Source: an uncultured Bacteroidales bacterium (GTDB lineage Bacteria > Bacteroidota > Bacteroidia > Bacteroidales > Bacteroidaceae). From it: a stretch of DNA of 64,000 nucleotides. Shown one piece after another: positions 51,510-59,999 of the stretch. The notes under the pieces were generated by a model. It was not told the DNA's origin. It saw nothing but the letters and a program-made list of their open reading frames with translations, and searched no databases. The stretch spans positions 1-64,000 of the forward strand of contig CALDKD010000006.1 of the NCBI GenBank assembly GCA_937898885.1, in the 5' to 3' direction. The position numbers were made by a program, and so were the translations under genes. Position 1 is the stretch's first letter. The number at the start of each line of letters is the position of its first letter.

Positions 51510-52862
51510 ATGGTAAACGATTTAACTAAGGGAAGCCCCGCCAAGGTAATATTCTATTTCTCATTGCCTATCATCTTAGGCAATGTATTTCAGAGAATTT
51601 ACGAGTTTATGGACACGGTCATTGTGGGCCGCTACATCAACTACCAGGCTCTGGCAGGTGTGGGTGTGACCAACGGATTCACCTTTCTCGTCATGGGTTT
51701 CGTGTGGGGAATAACCGCCGGTCTCGGCATCCGCACAGCGCAACTCTTCGGAGCGCAGGATATGAATGGAGTGAGACGCTCAATAGGCACAAGCCTTATC
51801 ATCTGTATTGGCCTGACAATATTTCTTACAGCAGTATCCTTGCTGCTTACAGGTCCGCTACTGACAATGATCAACACCGGTCCTGAGATATACGACTATT
51901 CATATAAATATGTCGCAACCATATTCGCAGGCCTGTTCGCCCCTATCGCGTACAATATGGTGTCGTGCATAATGCGTGCCCTTGGCGACAGCAAGACCCC
52001 ACTCTACTTCCTGATATTCTCTTCGATACTGAACGTAGGTCTGGACCTGCTCTGCATCATCAAGTTCGGATGGGGAGTGCAGGGAGCCGCCATCGCCACA
52101 GTCTTCTCGCAGGCGGTATCGGCAGGGCTGTGCTTTCTGTATGCATTCCACCGTTATCCTGAGATAAGGCTCTCCGCATCGGACTTCCGCACAAGCTGGG
52201 CTTTCATCTGGGAGCATCTGCGCATAGGCATTCCCATGGCACTGCAGTTCAGCATCACCGCTATGGGATGCGTAATCCTGCAGGCAGCCCTGAACATCTT
52301 CCCGCCTACATATATAGCCGGATTCACTGCCGCAAGCAAGGTTCAGAGCCTGTTCGTACTGATACCTATATCGTTTGGAGTGGCAATAGCCAGCTATGTG
52401 GGCCAGAACTGGGGCGCCGGTGAGATCCGCAGGGTGCGTCAGGGTGTCAACGCCACTCTGGTTATGATTCTCACGGTATGTGTAGTGATGAGTGTGGTGA
52501 TGGTCTCCTGCGCCAAGCCGATGACATCACTCTTCCTCAGTGCCGACGCCGGCGAGATGGTGGAGCCGATATTCGCGGCCGCACGACGCTATCTGAGCAT
52601 CAGCGCAATGTTCTTCCCGTTCCTGTATGTGATATTCCTATATAGGAACGCCCTTCAGGGTGTAGGCAAGACATTCCTCCCGCTTATGGCTGGTGTGCTT
52701 GAGCTGGTAATCCGCACCGTGGCATCGCTCACCCTGCCCCGCCACTACGGCTACGACGGTGTGATAGTCTCCGATGTACTGGCCTGGGTAGGCGCCTGCA
52801 TAATGCTTATAATCTCCTACATCATCCAGATGCCCAAGCCATCCGCCACCCCGCAAGACTGA
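51510..52862 (+). CDS. MATE-family efflux transporter
   Basis: 450 residues, 12 helices. The N-terminal LTKGSPAKVIFYFSLPIILGNVFQRIYEFMDTVIVGRYI is a typical NorM/DinF-like MATE start. It exports cationic drugs or metabolites using Na+ or H+. The ATG at 51510 follows the promoter; an upstream in-frame GTG at 51495 is less likely. Confidence 0.92.
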   Translation: MVNDLTKGSPAKVIFYFSLPIILGNVFQRIYEFMDTVIVGRYINYQALAGVGVTNGFTFLVMGFVWGITAGLGIRTAQLFGAQDMNGVRRSIGTSLIICIGLTIFLTAVSLLLTGPLLTMINTGPEIYDYSYKYVATIFAGLFAPIAYNMVSCIMRALGDSKTPLYFLIFSSILNVGLDLLCIIKFGWGVQGAAIATVFSQAVSAGLCFLYAFHRYPEIRLSASDFRTSWAFIWEHLRIGIPMALQFSITAMGCVILQAALNIFPPTYIAGFTAASKVQSLFVLIPISFGVAIASYVGQNWGAGEIRRVRQGVNATLVMILTVCVVMSVVMVSCAKPMTSLFLSADAGEMVEPIFAAARRYLSISAMFFPFLYVIFLYRNALQGVGKTFLPLMAGVLELVIRTVASLTLPRHYGYDGVIVSDVLAWVGACIMLIISYIIQMPKPSATPQD

Positions 52863-52933
52863 CAGGTCAAAAGCATACACCTTACATCATAATTCCGGAT
52901 GTAAACCGGATGGGGTTTCTTTCCAAAAAACAG

Positions 52934-54277
52934 TTATAGGAAGAACGTTAAATACGTGGGAATATACCTGACGGATTCTTCGTGGGCGTAGTCTTTAGAA
53001 TAAATAAGGTATCGGTCATTGGTGATGCGGGAAGAATACTTCTCGCAGAAGGCATCCAAAGACGCGTGAGTCTTGTAGGATGAGGACTTCACCTCAATTG
53101 GTGTGATTTTGGCCCCACGGGAAAGCAGAAAATCCACTTCGTAGTTATGCTTGCCACTTTCAGTAGGCCATGTGTGATAGAACAATTTGTTACCGGAAGC
53201 GGTGAGCATCTGGGCAACTGCGTTCTCATATAGATATCCGAGATTTGCCGGGAGTTTATCGCTAAGCAGTTTCTCATAGATGATATTCTCGGTAAAAGCC
53301 TTGTCTTTAAAGGCAAGTGTCACGAATAGTCCGGTATCTGCGACAAACATCTTGTACCGCATCAATTCCTCCGTACTGACAAGACCGACGTTTGGATCAT
53401 CGCTGTGATGGGAAATATTGACAGTCCTGGTCTTCTCCATCTCTGATATCAGCTCGATGAAGTCTTCTGCGTGTGCCCCGGGGATGACACTGGAAATCTG
53501 GTATCGTGATGCATTGCCATTGAGCTGGGCAGGAATGGCCGCGAATATCCTGGCGGCTTTTCCTGTCGGGTCTATTTTGGAAAAATCCTCGTCATACAAA
53601 TCAAGGATCAGCCGCTTTGAGTGATCCACAACCTCAAAATTGTTTGACTCAAGGTAGGCATTGACAGCCTGAGGCATTCCGCCTACCAACATATAAAGCC
53701 GGAAGTCCCGCATCAATTTACGATGAGCTTCTTTCAACGGCTGAGGATGTTCCCATACAGAACGTAGAATTGGAATGGTAGCCGTATCACCCAATGCCCA
53801 GCGGAACTCCTCATAGTCCATAGGGTACATGCTGATGCGCTCCTCTTCGCTTGGGATGAGGATATTCTGTGTGTTCTTGCGGATGGAGATCAAAGAACCT
53901 GTTTCGATATAATCATAGCGATGATCCTCCACAAAAGACTTTATAGCCTGACGGGCCAGAGGCTGGAACTGTACTTCATCAAACACGATGAGGGACTTGC
54001 GTTCCACTAACTGCACGCCATAAATGAGCTGGAGCCTAAGAAATATATAGTTCAAATCCGAAACGTCATTGAACAAGTCCTTAACCTCCTGCGAGCACTT
54101 AGTGAAATCTATAAAGATGAACGATTCATATTCATTTTGAGCAAAAGCTTTGACGATGGTGGATTTGCCAATTCGGCGGGCACCCTCTATAAGAAGTGCG
54201 CTGTTTCCGTTGCTATGTTCCTTCCACAAGAGAAGGCGGTCATAAATCTTGCGCTTAAAGAGTATTTCGGGTTCCAT
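52934..54277 (-). CDS. AAA_14/DUF4143 ATPase with nuclease-like C-terminus
   Basis: 447 residues. P-loop GARRIGKST near the N-terminus, Walker B-like SLIVFDEVQ, then the DUF4143 region whose end has the PD-(D/E)xK-like EVDFLL...PIEVKSS. Such proteins are numerous in Bacteroidetes and behave as accessory, mobile genes; a role in defence or DNA transactions is suspected but unproven. ATG at 54277 fits the promoter at 54298-54328. It lies beside gene debris. Confidence 0.85.
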   Translation of the reverse strand: MEPEILFKRKIYDRLLLWKEHSNGNSALLIEGARRIGKSTIVKAFAQNEYESFIFIDFTKCSQEVKDLFNDVSDLNYIFLRLQLIYGVQLVERKSLIVFDEVQFQPLARQAIKSFVEDHRYDYIETGSLISIRKNTQNILIPSEEERISMYPMDYEEFRWALGDTATIPILRSVWEHPQPLKEAHRKLMRDFRLYMLVGGMPQAVNAYLESNNFEVVDHSKRLILDLYDEDFSKIDPTGKAARIFAAIPAQLNGNASRYQISSVIPGAHAEDFIELISEMEKTRTVNISHHSDDPNVGLVSTEELMRYKMFVADTGLFVTLAFKDKAFTENIIYEKLLSDKLPANLGYLYENAVAQMLTASGNKLFYHTWPTESGKHNYEVDFLLSRGAKITPIEVKSSSYKTHASLDAFCEKYSSRITNDRYLIYSKDYAHEESVRYIPTYLTFFL

Positions 54278-54297
54278 AAATATATAGTCTGACAATG

Positions 54298-54328
54298 CGA
54301 ATATAGAGGATATAAAAGTCTCCTCAAA
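54298..54328 (-). promoter_or_regulatory. Promoter of the DUF4143 ATPase gene
   Basis: On the minus strand TTTG (54325-54328), 19 bases, TATATTCG (54298-54305): near-perfect Bacteroidetes promoter, 20 bases before the ATG. Confidence 0.65.
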
Positions 54329-54342
54329 ATTTATTCCAGTGT

Positions 54343-54393
54343 TTTTCGCAAAATCCTCAAAATCTCAAGGCTGCTTTTCGCAAAATCCTCAAA
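54343..54393 (-). repeat. Tandem direct repeat upstream of the ATPase promoter
   Basis: The 19-mer TTTGAGGATTTTGCGAAAA (minus strand) occurs exactly at 54343-54361 and 54375-54393, 32 bases apart, just upstream of the -33 box. The position suits a regulator binding site on the same face of the helix every three turns. Confidence 0.7.
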
Positions 54394-54490
54394 TTTCGAG
54401 AGCAAATCCGCCAGAATTGACAACTGAAAGGACCGTGGTACACATCGACCCAAATATATTTTTGTACGCCCGTCTGATGCATAATCAAAA

Positions 54491-54610
54491 TTAGGGATTC
54501 CCGACGGGCTGCGTAGTCGTACCAGTCCAGGCCGTGGGTGCGGTCAAGCTCCTTGGCTTGTACTTGTACTTCTGAACGCCCTGTCCCGTGCTCAGGTACA
54601 TCGGGCTTAT
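54491..54610 (-). pseudogene. Remnant of an RHS-repeat protein 3' end
   Basis: On the minus strand YLSTGQGVQKYKY is followed, after a one-base shift near 54570, by KELDRTHGLDWYDYAARRES. The latter is the RHS-associated core motif. The rest of the gene is gone. A toxin or polymorphic-surface gene once lay here. Confidence 0.65.
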
Positions 54611-54686
54611 TAGTTTACGTGAGTTCAACGAAATATAACCAATTGAGAATTTGGCGATTGGCGGGATTTGTAGTATATCTGTAGTA

Positions 54687-54957
54687 AGTCCGGACAATAT
54701 TGAGGCCTATAACGACTATGTAACCTGCCTGATGATGAAGGGAGACGATGCATTGCTTGAGGATATTCTGAGACGATGGTACGCCAGCGGAACCTATTCC
54801 GCAAGTATGCTGAACTACTCCTACAATGCCTTATGTGGAATGGACAGTAACTCCATCTACTTTGTACAGGGAGACTCTCCTACTTATTCCGCGCTTATGG
54901 TTCAGTACGGAAAAGGGTTATTCAAATCCATCAAGACTATAAGCACAGGATTACTAA
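54687..54957 (+). pseudogene. Fragment of a paralogue of the secreted protein at 29705
   Basis: About 90 codons, from SPDNIEAYNDYV through DILRRWYASGTYS, NYSYNALCGMDSN, GDSPTYSALMVQYGKGLFKS. They align without gaps to residues about 138-225 of the 29705 protein (RPDFEELYPMYV; DILKRWYNTGEYS; SYAYNSLAGMEKN; GDVPTFSSLLVQYGKDMFKD). Both ends of the gene are missing: no signal peptide or start precedes it and the following codons are unrelated. Confidence 0.7.
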
Positions 54958-55126
54958 TTCGTCAACAAACACAAATATACAGATTGTTTTCTTTGACAAT
55001 TTACGCAGAAACGAAAACAATACCTATTTTTGCAATACATATTGAATGACAGACGTAGTTTTCCATGGTTAATCTGTCATTATTTAATAAATATGACATT
55101 CTATACCGACAGACTGACGTATATTT

Positions 55127-55879
55127 ATGAAAAGTATTATAGAAGAACGGATGTTGTCACTGCGGGATGACTCGCAGGTGGAAGGTCTGAGCCGCTTTTT
55201 CAAGACCGGCCCCGGCCAGTACGGAGAAGGAGACCGTTTTCTCGGCATCAAGGTACCGGTAACCCGGGGCGTGGTAAAGGAGATTTGGATGGAATGCGGT
55301 TTTGAAGAGCTGGAGTCCTCTATTGCCAGCCCCTGGCATGAGATTCGCCTTTGCTCCCTGCTTGTGCTTGTGCAGATATACAAGCACGCCCGTAAAGACA
55401 AGGAACTGCAGCGCAAGTGTGTGGACTTCTATCTTTCCCATACCCGTTATATGAACAACTGGGACCTTGTGGACCTGAGTTGCTATGAGATACTCGGTGA
55501 TTGGCTGCTGGACAAGGACCGCGGTATCTTGTATGACCTTGCCCGTAACGGCAAGACCATCTGGGAGAAGCGCATCGGAATAGTAAGCTGTATGCAGTTC
55601 ATACGTCACGGTGAGTGTGATGATGCGATTGCTATTGCCGATATTCTGCTGCACCATCCCCACGACCTTATACACAAGGCTACAGGATGGCTGCTGCGCG
55701 AGGTCGGCAAGAAAGACGAGGTCTTGCTGCGCTCATACCTGGAGACTCCCGCATCTGATGAATCCTTGCCAAGATGCGCCACTATGCCACGGACTATGCT
55801 TCGTTATGCTATTGAGAAATTTCCCGAACAGGACAGAATACTGTATATGTCGAAGAAAGTAAAATTGCAGGAAGAATGA
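55127..55879 (+). CDS. DNA alkylation repair glycosylase, AlkD-like
   Basis: 250 residues of HEAT-like helices. NNWDLVDLS (110-118), with Trp112/Asp113, and Arg149 correspond to the substrate-facing residues of Bacillus AlkD; the late ATMPRTMLRYAIEKFPE is family-typical. It excises alkylated bases such as 3- and 7-methylpurines. Single gene. Confidence 0.9.
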   Translation: MKSIIEERMLSLRDDSQVEGLSRFFKTGPGQYGEGDRFLGIKVPVTRGVVKEIWMECGFEELESSIASPWHEIRLCSLLVLVQIYKHARKDKELQRKCVDFYLSHTRYMNNWDLVDLSCYEILGDWLLDKDRGILYDLARNGKTIWEKRIGIVSCMQFIRHGECDDAIAIADILLHHPHDLIHKATGWLLREVGKKDEVLLRSYLETPASDESLPRCATMPRTMLRYAIEKFPEQDRILYMSKKVKLQEE

Positions 55880-55920
55880 GATACGACTAAGGTCAGGCAT
55901 TATTAACGACTGGCTTCAAG

Positions 55921-55955
55921 CTTAAGTTAAGACCGGGGCTTGTCTTAAGTTAAGA
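55921..55955 (+). repeat. Direct repeat CTTAAGTTAAGA
   Basis: Two exact 12-mers at 55921-55932 and 55944-55955 (period 23), between alkD and the symporter gene, about 90 bases upstream of the symporter promoter. Possible regulator site. Confidence 0.45.
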
Positions 55956-56033
55956 TTCCCGAAAGGACAGGAAACAATATTATGTCACGACGTATTTCCT
56001 AAGTGTGCGTGTGAAAGAATCAGCATTTGTTCC

Positions 56034-56041
56034 TAAATTTG
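56034..56041 (+). promoter_or_regulatory. Promoter -7 element of the AGCS symporter gene
   Basis: TAAATTTG, exact TAnnTTTG match, 49 bases before the ATG. Confidence 0.5.
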
Positions 56042-56090
56042 CAGCATCATAAAAAGTATGAGCAATAAGATAAATCCGGAATCCTGACAG

Positions 56091-57470
56091 ATGGAGAGTA
56101 TCAATACATTTTTCAGCGACTTAAGTTCCATTCTGTGGGGATGGCCTATGATTATTCTGTTGCTTGGCACTCACTTGTTTCTCACCATCCGCCTGCGATT
56201 CCCCCAGCGTTACATTCTCAAGGCTATACGCTTGTCTGTAAGCAAGGATAAGGGCGCCACAGGCGATGTGTCGCAGTTTGGAGCACTTGCCACAGCCCTT
56301 GCCGCGACCATAGGCACCGGAAACATCGTGGGTGTAGGTACAGCCATAGCCCTTGGCGGTCCGGGAGCTGTATTCTGGTGCTGGCTGACGGGCGTATTTG
56401 GCATCGCTACCAAGTATGGCGAGGGCCTGCTTGCCATTAAATATCGCGTGAAGACAGAGAGCGGAAGAATGTTAGGCGGACCGATGTTTGCCCTGGAACG
56501 CGGGCTTGCCGCCAACAGCACAGGTGTCAGAAAGCACATCTGGAAAGCACTTGCCATAGCTTTCGCCCTGTTCACAGCCATAGCGGCCTTTGGCATAGGA
56601 AGTACCGTTCAGGCTAACGCCATATCTACTATGTGCTCCGATACCTACGGTCTCAATCCCGTATTCATTGGAGCTATCATCACCCTCCTTGCGGCAATAG
56701 TAATAGTAGGTGGAGTAAGAAGCATAGCCAAAGTCTGCCAGACACTGGTGCCGTTTATGGCCATACTCTATATTCTGGGGTGCATAGTCATTCTTTTCAT
56801 CAACGGAGAGTTTGTTATGCCGGCTATCAAACTCATCATCAAAAGCGCATTCAGTCCTGCAGCCGCAGGTGGTGGTCTCGTGGGTTCATCTGTTATGCTG
56901 GCCGCACGCTATGGTATAGCCCGTGGACTGTTTTCCAATGAATCAGGTCTTGGCTCAGCGCCTTTGGTAGCCGCAGCGGCACAGACTAAGAACCCGGTAC
57001 GTCAGGCTTTGGTAAGCTCATCCGGCACATTCTGGGACACGGTGGTGATTTGCGCCCTGACCGGTATTGTACTGGTCTCCAGCATTCTTGCATTTCCTGA
57101 CATTGACGTAGGCGATGGAGGAGTCCTTACAAAGATGGCCTTCTCCAAGATACCGTATATCGGGCAGCCAATCCTCATCTTCGGTTCCCTTACCTTTGCC
57201 TTTTCCACCATATTGGGATGGAGTTACTATGGCGAGCGTGGAATGGAATATCTGACGCGCTCCAGAAAATGGCTCATTGTTTATCGCATCGCGTTCCTTG
57301 TTACCGTTTTTTTGGGCTCCATCATAAGCCTCAACGTAGTCTGGAACATAGCCGACTGCCTGAATGCCCTGATGGCCGTTCCCAACCTTCTGGCGCTCCT
57401 GTTCCTCAGCGGTGTGATTGTACGCGAGACAAAGACTTACCTTTGGGACAAGAATCTGGACAAGGAGTAA
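56091..57470 (+). CDS. AGCS-family sodium:alanine/glycine symporter
   Basis: 459 residues, 11-12 helices. GALATALAATIGTGNIVGVGTAIALGGPGAVFWCW and NESGLGSAPLVAAAAQTKNPVRQALVSSSGTFWDT are the family signatures. Takes up alanine or glycine with Na+, which fits a cell that keeps a Na+ gradient through Rnf. Convergent with thiD, 10 bases apart. Confidence 0.93.
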   Translation: MESINTFFSDLSSILWGWPMIILLLGTHLFLTIRLRFPQRYILKAIRLSVSKDKGATGDVSQFGALATALAATIGTGNIVGVGTAIALGGPGAVFWCWLTGVFGIATKYGEGLLAIKYRVKTESGRMLGGPMFALERGLAANSTGVRKHIWKALAIAFALFTAIAAFGIGSTVQANAISTMCSDTYGLNPVFIGAIITLLAAIVIVGGVRSIAKVCQTLVPFMAILYILGCIVILFINGEFVMPAIKLIIKSAFSPAAAGGGLVGSSVMLAARYGIARGLFSNESGLGSAPLVAAAAQTKNPVRQALVSSSGTFWDTVVICALTGIVLVSSILAFPDIDVGDGGVLTKMAFSKIPYIGQPILIFGSLTFAFSTILGWSYYGERGMEYLTRSRKWLIVYRIAFLVTVFLGSIISLNVVWNIADCLNALMAVPNLLALLFLSGVIVRETKTYLWDKNLDKE

Positions 57471-57480
57471 TCTGAATGAG

Positions 57481-58290
57481 TCACCTGTTCCAGAAATGGT
57501 TTACCGGACCGTGGCCGTGACCGATGGTATATTCACTGCCAGACTCTATGGCTCGTGAGATGTAATCCTTGGCGGCACGGGCGGCATCATCCAATGAATG
57601 CCCTTGCGCCAGATATGACGCAAATGCCGATGAGAGCGTGCATCCGGTGCCGTGAGTATTCGGTGTAATCACCCTTTTTGAGCGCAGCTCCACTATGTGG
57701 TCCTCCTCGGCATTATAGAAGTAATCCACCAGCTCGTCATCGTCCAGATGGCCGGCCTTCATCAGTACCGACACCCTACCCCTCATTGACAGCTTGCGCG
57801 CAATCCGAGGCAAATCCTCCTGACTGGAAATCCTCTCGCCTGCCAGTATCTCTGCCTCCGGAATGTTTGGCGTAATGACCCGTGCCATCGGCAGCAGTCT
57901 TGACTGCAGAGTCTCTACAGCGCTCTCCTCAATCAGCCTGTGGCCTGATGTCGATACCATAACAGGGTCCAGCACGATATTCCTCACGGAATATGCCGAT
58001 AGTACCGAATAAATAGCCTCGATAACCTCCGATGAATGCAGCATTCCAATCTTCACGGCATCCGCACCGATGTCCGAGAGGACAGCCTTGATCTGCCCTG
58101 CCACAATCTCCGGCACAACCGGAAACACATCCTGTACCCCAAGCGTGTTCTGCACGGTCACCGCTGTAATCGAGCTTGCCGCATAACCACCGGTAGCGCT
58201 TATAGCCTTTATATCGGCCTGAATGCCGGCTCCACCGCCGGAATCGCTCCCCGCTATTGTCAAAACAATCGGATATTTCTTCATATACAA
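57481..58290 (-). CDS. thiD: Hydroxymethylpyrimidine (phosphate) kinase
   Basis: 269 residues, ribokinase-like. IAGSDSGGGAGIQADIKA at the N-terminus and TPNTHGTGCTLSSAFA near the end (anion hole and catalytic Asp region) are ThiD motifs. It makes HMP-PP for thiamin. Last gene of thiM-thiE-thiD. Confidence 0.94.
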   Translation of the reverse strand: MYMKKYPIVLTIAGSDSGGGAGIQADIKAISATGGYAASSITAVTVQNTLGVQDVFPVVPEIVAGQIKAVLSDIGADAVKIGMLHSSEVIEAIYSVLSAYSVRNIVLDPVMVSTSGHRLIEESAVETLQSRLLPMARVITPNIPEAEILAGERISSQEDLPRIARKLSMRGRVSVLMKAGHLDDDELVDYFYNAEEDHIVELRSKRVITPNTHGTGCTLSSAFASYLAQGHSLDDAARAAKDYISRAIESGSEYTIGHGHGPVNHFWNR

Positions 58291-58319
58291 AACTTTTCTT
58301 CTATAGCAATTCCGGAGCT

Positions 58320-58946
58320 TTACAATAAATCAATCAACTCCCTTGCTGCCTCACGAGGGGATTCAGCACTAACTATCGCGCTGACCACAGCGATTCCATC
58401 CGTGCCGCAAGCCATCACATCGGCAGCCGTACGCGCATTCATACCACCTATCGCCACCGTAGGATGCACCGACAGTCTCACCGCCTCGCGAAGACCGTCC
58501 AGCCCGAACGGCCGTGCCGTATCCGTCTTGGTAGATGTGGCGAACACCGGCGACACCCCCACATAATCCACATCCAACGCATTAGCCGCCACAATATCAT
58601 CCATACTCTCCACCGACAGACCGATAATCCTGTCAGGTCCAAGCAGCCTTCGGGCAATGTCGAACGGCATATCAGACTGGCCTATATGAACACCATCCGC
58701 ATCGCACGCCAGAGCCACATCCACACGGTCGTTTATAATGAGCGGCACGCCCAAGGGCCTGAGCAATGCGACCAGCTCACGCCCCAGAGCCACAAAATCG
58801 CGCATCGGACAATCCTTCTCGCGCAACTGCACCATAGTAACGCCACCAGCCACAGCCTCACGCACAATATCAACCATATCACGCCCCATAGAGAGCCCAC
58901 GGTCAGTGACAAGGTACAACCTCAACAACTCACGCCTCATTCTCAT
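58320..58946 (-). CDS. thiE: Thiamine phosphate synthase
   Basis: 208-residue TIM barrel. VQLREKDCPMRDF, INDRVDVALACDADGVHIGQSDMP and the phosphate-binding AIGGMN are the expected motifs. Joins HMP-PP with THZ-P. ATGA overlap with thiM. Confidence 0.94.
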   Translation of the reverse strand: MRMRRELLRLYLVTDRGLSMGRDMVDIVREAVAGGVTMVQLREKDCPMRDFVALGRELVALLRPLGVPLIINDRVDVALACDADGVHIGQSDMPFDIARRLLGPDRIIGLSVESMDDIVAANALDVDYVGVSPVFATSTKTDTARPFGLDGLREAVRLSVHPTVAIGGMNARTAADVMACGTDGIAVVSAIVSAESPREAARELIDLL

Positions 58947-59740
58947 AACTCACATCCTTTTATCATACCGGTAAACTCCTCCGGCTCAAACACACTCAAT
59001 TCATCGATGAGAGCAACCTGCATAGAGCCAAGTCCGGCGCTCCTTGCGGCTGCCCTCTCACCAGCCACGCCCATCAAGGCCATTGCATTCCAGGCGGCAC
59101 AAAGAGAGTCTCTGTCAACAGCCGCGAATGCCGCACAGAGAGCCGACACCGTACAGCCAGTGCCACTGATGCGGCTCATTAGCGGATTGCCGTTCTTAAC
59201 GGTAAGCACCCTGCCACCGTTTGTAATGTAATCAGTCTCACCACTCACCACCACTACACAACGATACTCAGCAGCCAACTGCCTTGCGCTTTCCAAAGCC
59301 GCCTCACTGCTCTCAAGGCTGTCAACCCCCCTGACCTTGCCGCCAATACCGGCCAGAGCCATAATCTCCGAGGCGTTGCCTCTGATAATGGCAGGACTAT
59401 TTCTGCGGATAAGCCGCAAGGCAGTGTCAGTGCGAAGCCTGCTTACCCCAGCCCCCACAGGGTCAAGCACCCAGGGCCTGTCATATCCGGCTGCCGCATC
59501 AACAGCCTCGACAGCCGCATCAACCAATGCCTCGTCGGGACAGCCAAGATTCACATACAATGCGGAGCTTTTAGCAACCACCTCGCGCATCTCCTCCCGG
59601 CGGAAAGACATCAGCGGCGATGCCCCCACGGCAAGAAGCGCGTTGGCGTTGAGACTCATCGCGACATAATTCGTAATGCAATGAATAAGTGGATTCTCCG
59701 TGCGGATTGCACGACAATCAGAAACAAACTTCTGTCTCAT
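58943..59740 (-). CDS. thiM: Hydroxyethylthiazole kinase
   Basis: 265 residues, ribokinase-like. PLIHCITNYVAMSLNANALLAVGASPLMS is the diagnostic start and GNPLMSRISGTGCTVSALCAAF the catalytic end. Salvages thiazole alcohol. The start is the ATG at 59740; the longer open frame to 59809 runs through the riboswitch and is spurious. With thiE and thiD but no thiC/thiG here, the cluster is a salvage module. Confidence 0.93.
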   Translation of the reverse strand: MRQKFVSDCRAIRTENPLIHCITNYVAMSLNANALLAVGASPLMSFRREEMREVVAKSSALYVNLGCPDEALVDAAVEAVDAAAGYDRPWVLDPVGAGVSRLRTDTALRLIRRNSPAIIRGNASEIMALAGIGGKVRGVDSLESSEAALESARQLAAEYRCVVVVSGETDYITNGGRVLTVKNGNPLMSRISGTGCTVSALCAAFAAVDRDSLCAAWNAMALMGVAGERAAARSAGLGSMQVALIDELSVFEPEEFTGMIKGCEL

Positions 59741-59742
59741 AC

Positions 59743-59816
59743 TTCCTACGTTGTAATTACACAAATCAGGTTCAACGGGTATAATCTCAGCCATACCATA
59801 GTACAGCACCCCCTAA
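59743..59816 (-). promoter_or_regulatory. TPP riboswitch (THI box) in front of thiM
   Basis: On the minus strand GGGGGTGCT opens the aptamer, followed by GGCTGAGA, ACCCGTTGAACCTGAT and the closing GTAGGAAGT, all canonical THI-box blocks in order. The closing GGAAG lies 2-6 bases before the ATG, so ligand binding would hide the ribosome site directly. Confidence 0.93.
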
Positions 59817-59825
59817 TATTTGCGG

Positions 59826-59833
59826 CAAAGCTA
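59826..59833 (-). promoter_or_regulatory. Promoter -7 element of the thi operon
   Basis: TAGCTTTG on the minus strand, exact TAnnTTTG match; the transcript would begin within a few bases of the riboswitch 5' end. Confidence 0.55.
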
Positions 59834-59970
59834 CAAACAAATATCGTAAGCTGTGCCAAACAAGCAACTAAATATCTGTAATTACAGAATAATTATCCAT
59901 AAGCGTCCTCCAATGTGTTATTTTCAGGTTAAAATCGCATCAGACCGCTTTATATTTTTTAATCTATAGT

Positions 59971-59978
59971 TAATTTTG
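59971..59978 (+). promoter_or_regulatory. Promoter -7 element of the pfs-luxS operon
   Basis: TAATTTTG, exact TAnnTTTG match, 21 bases before the ATG. An AGGAG at 59993-59997 is an unusually clear but close ribosome site for Bacteroidetes. Confidence 0.55.
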
Positions 59979-59999
59979 CATTGATTATACTTAGGAGTA

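Noticed and set aside
52863..52933. Terminator between the MATE and ATPase genes
   Set aside because: Only 5-bp stems (AAACC/GGTTT and ACATC/GATGT) were found, too weak to list.
54491..54697. 68-codon minus-strand frame as a real gene
   Set aside because: Only its end matches RHS proteins, and only after a frameshift, so it is debris.
59741..59809. Upstream extension of thiM to an ATG at 59809
   Set aside because: The extension is the TPP riboswitch itself.
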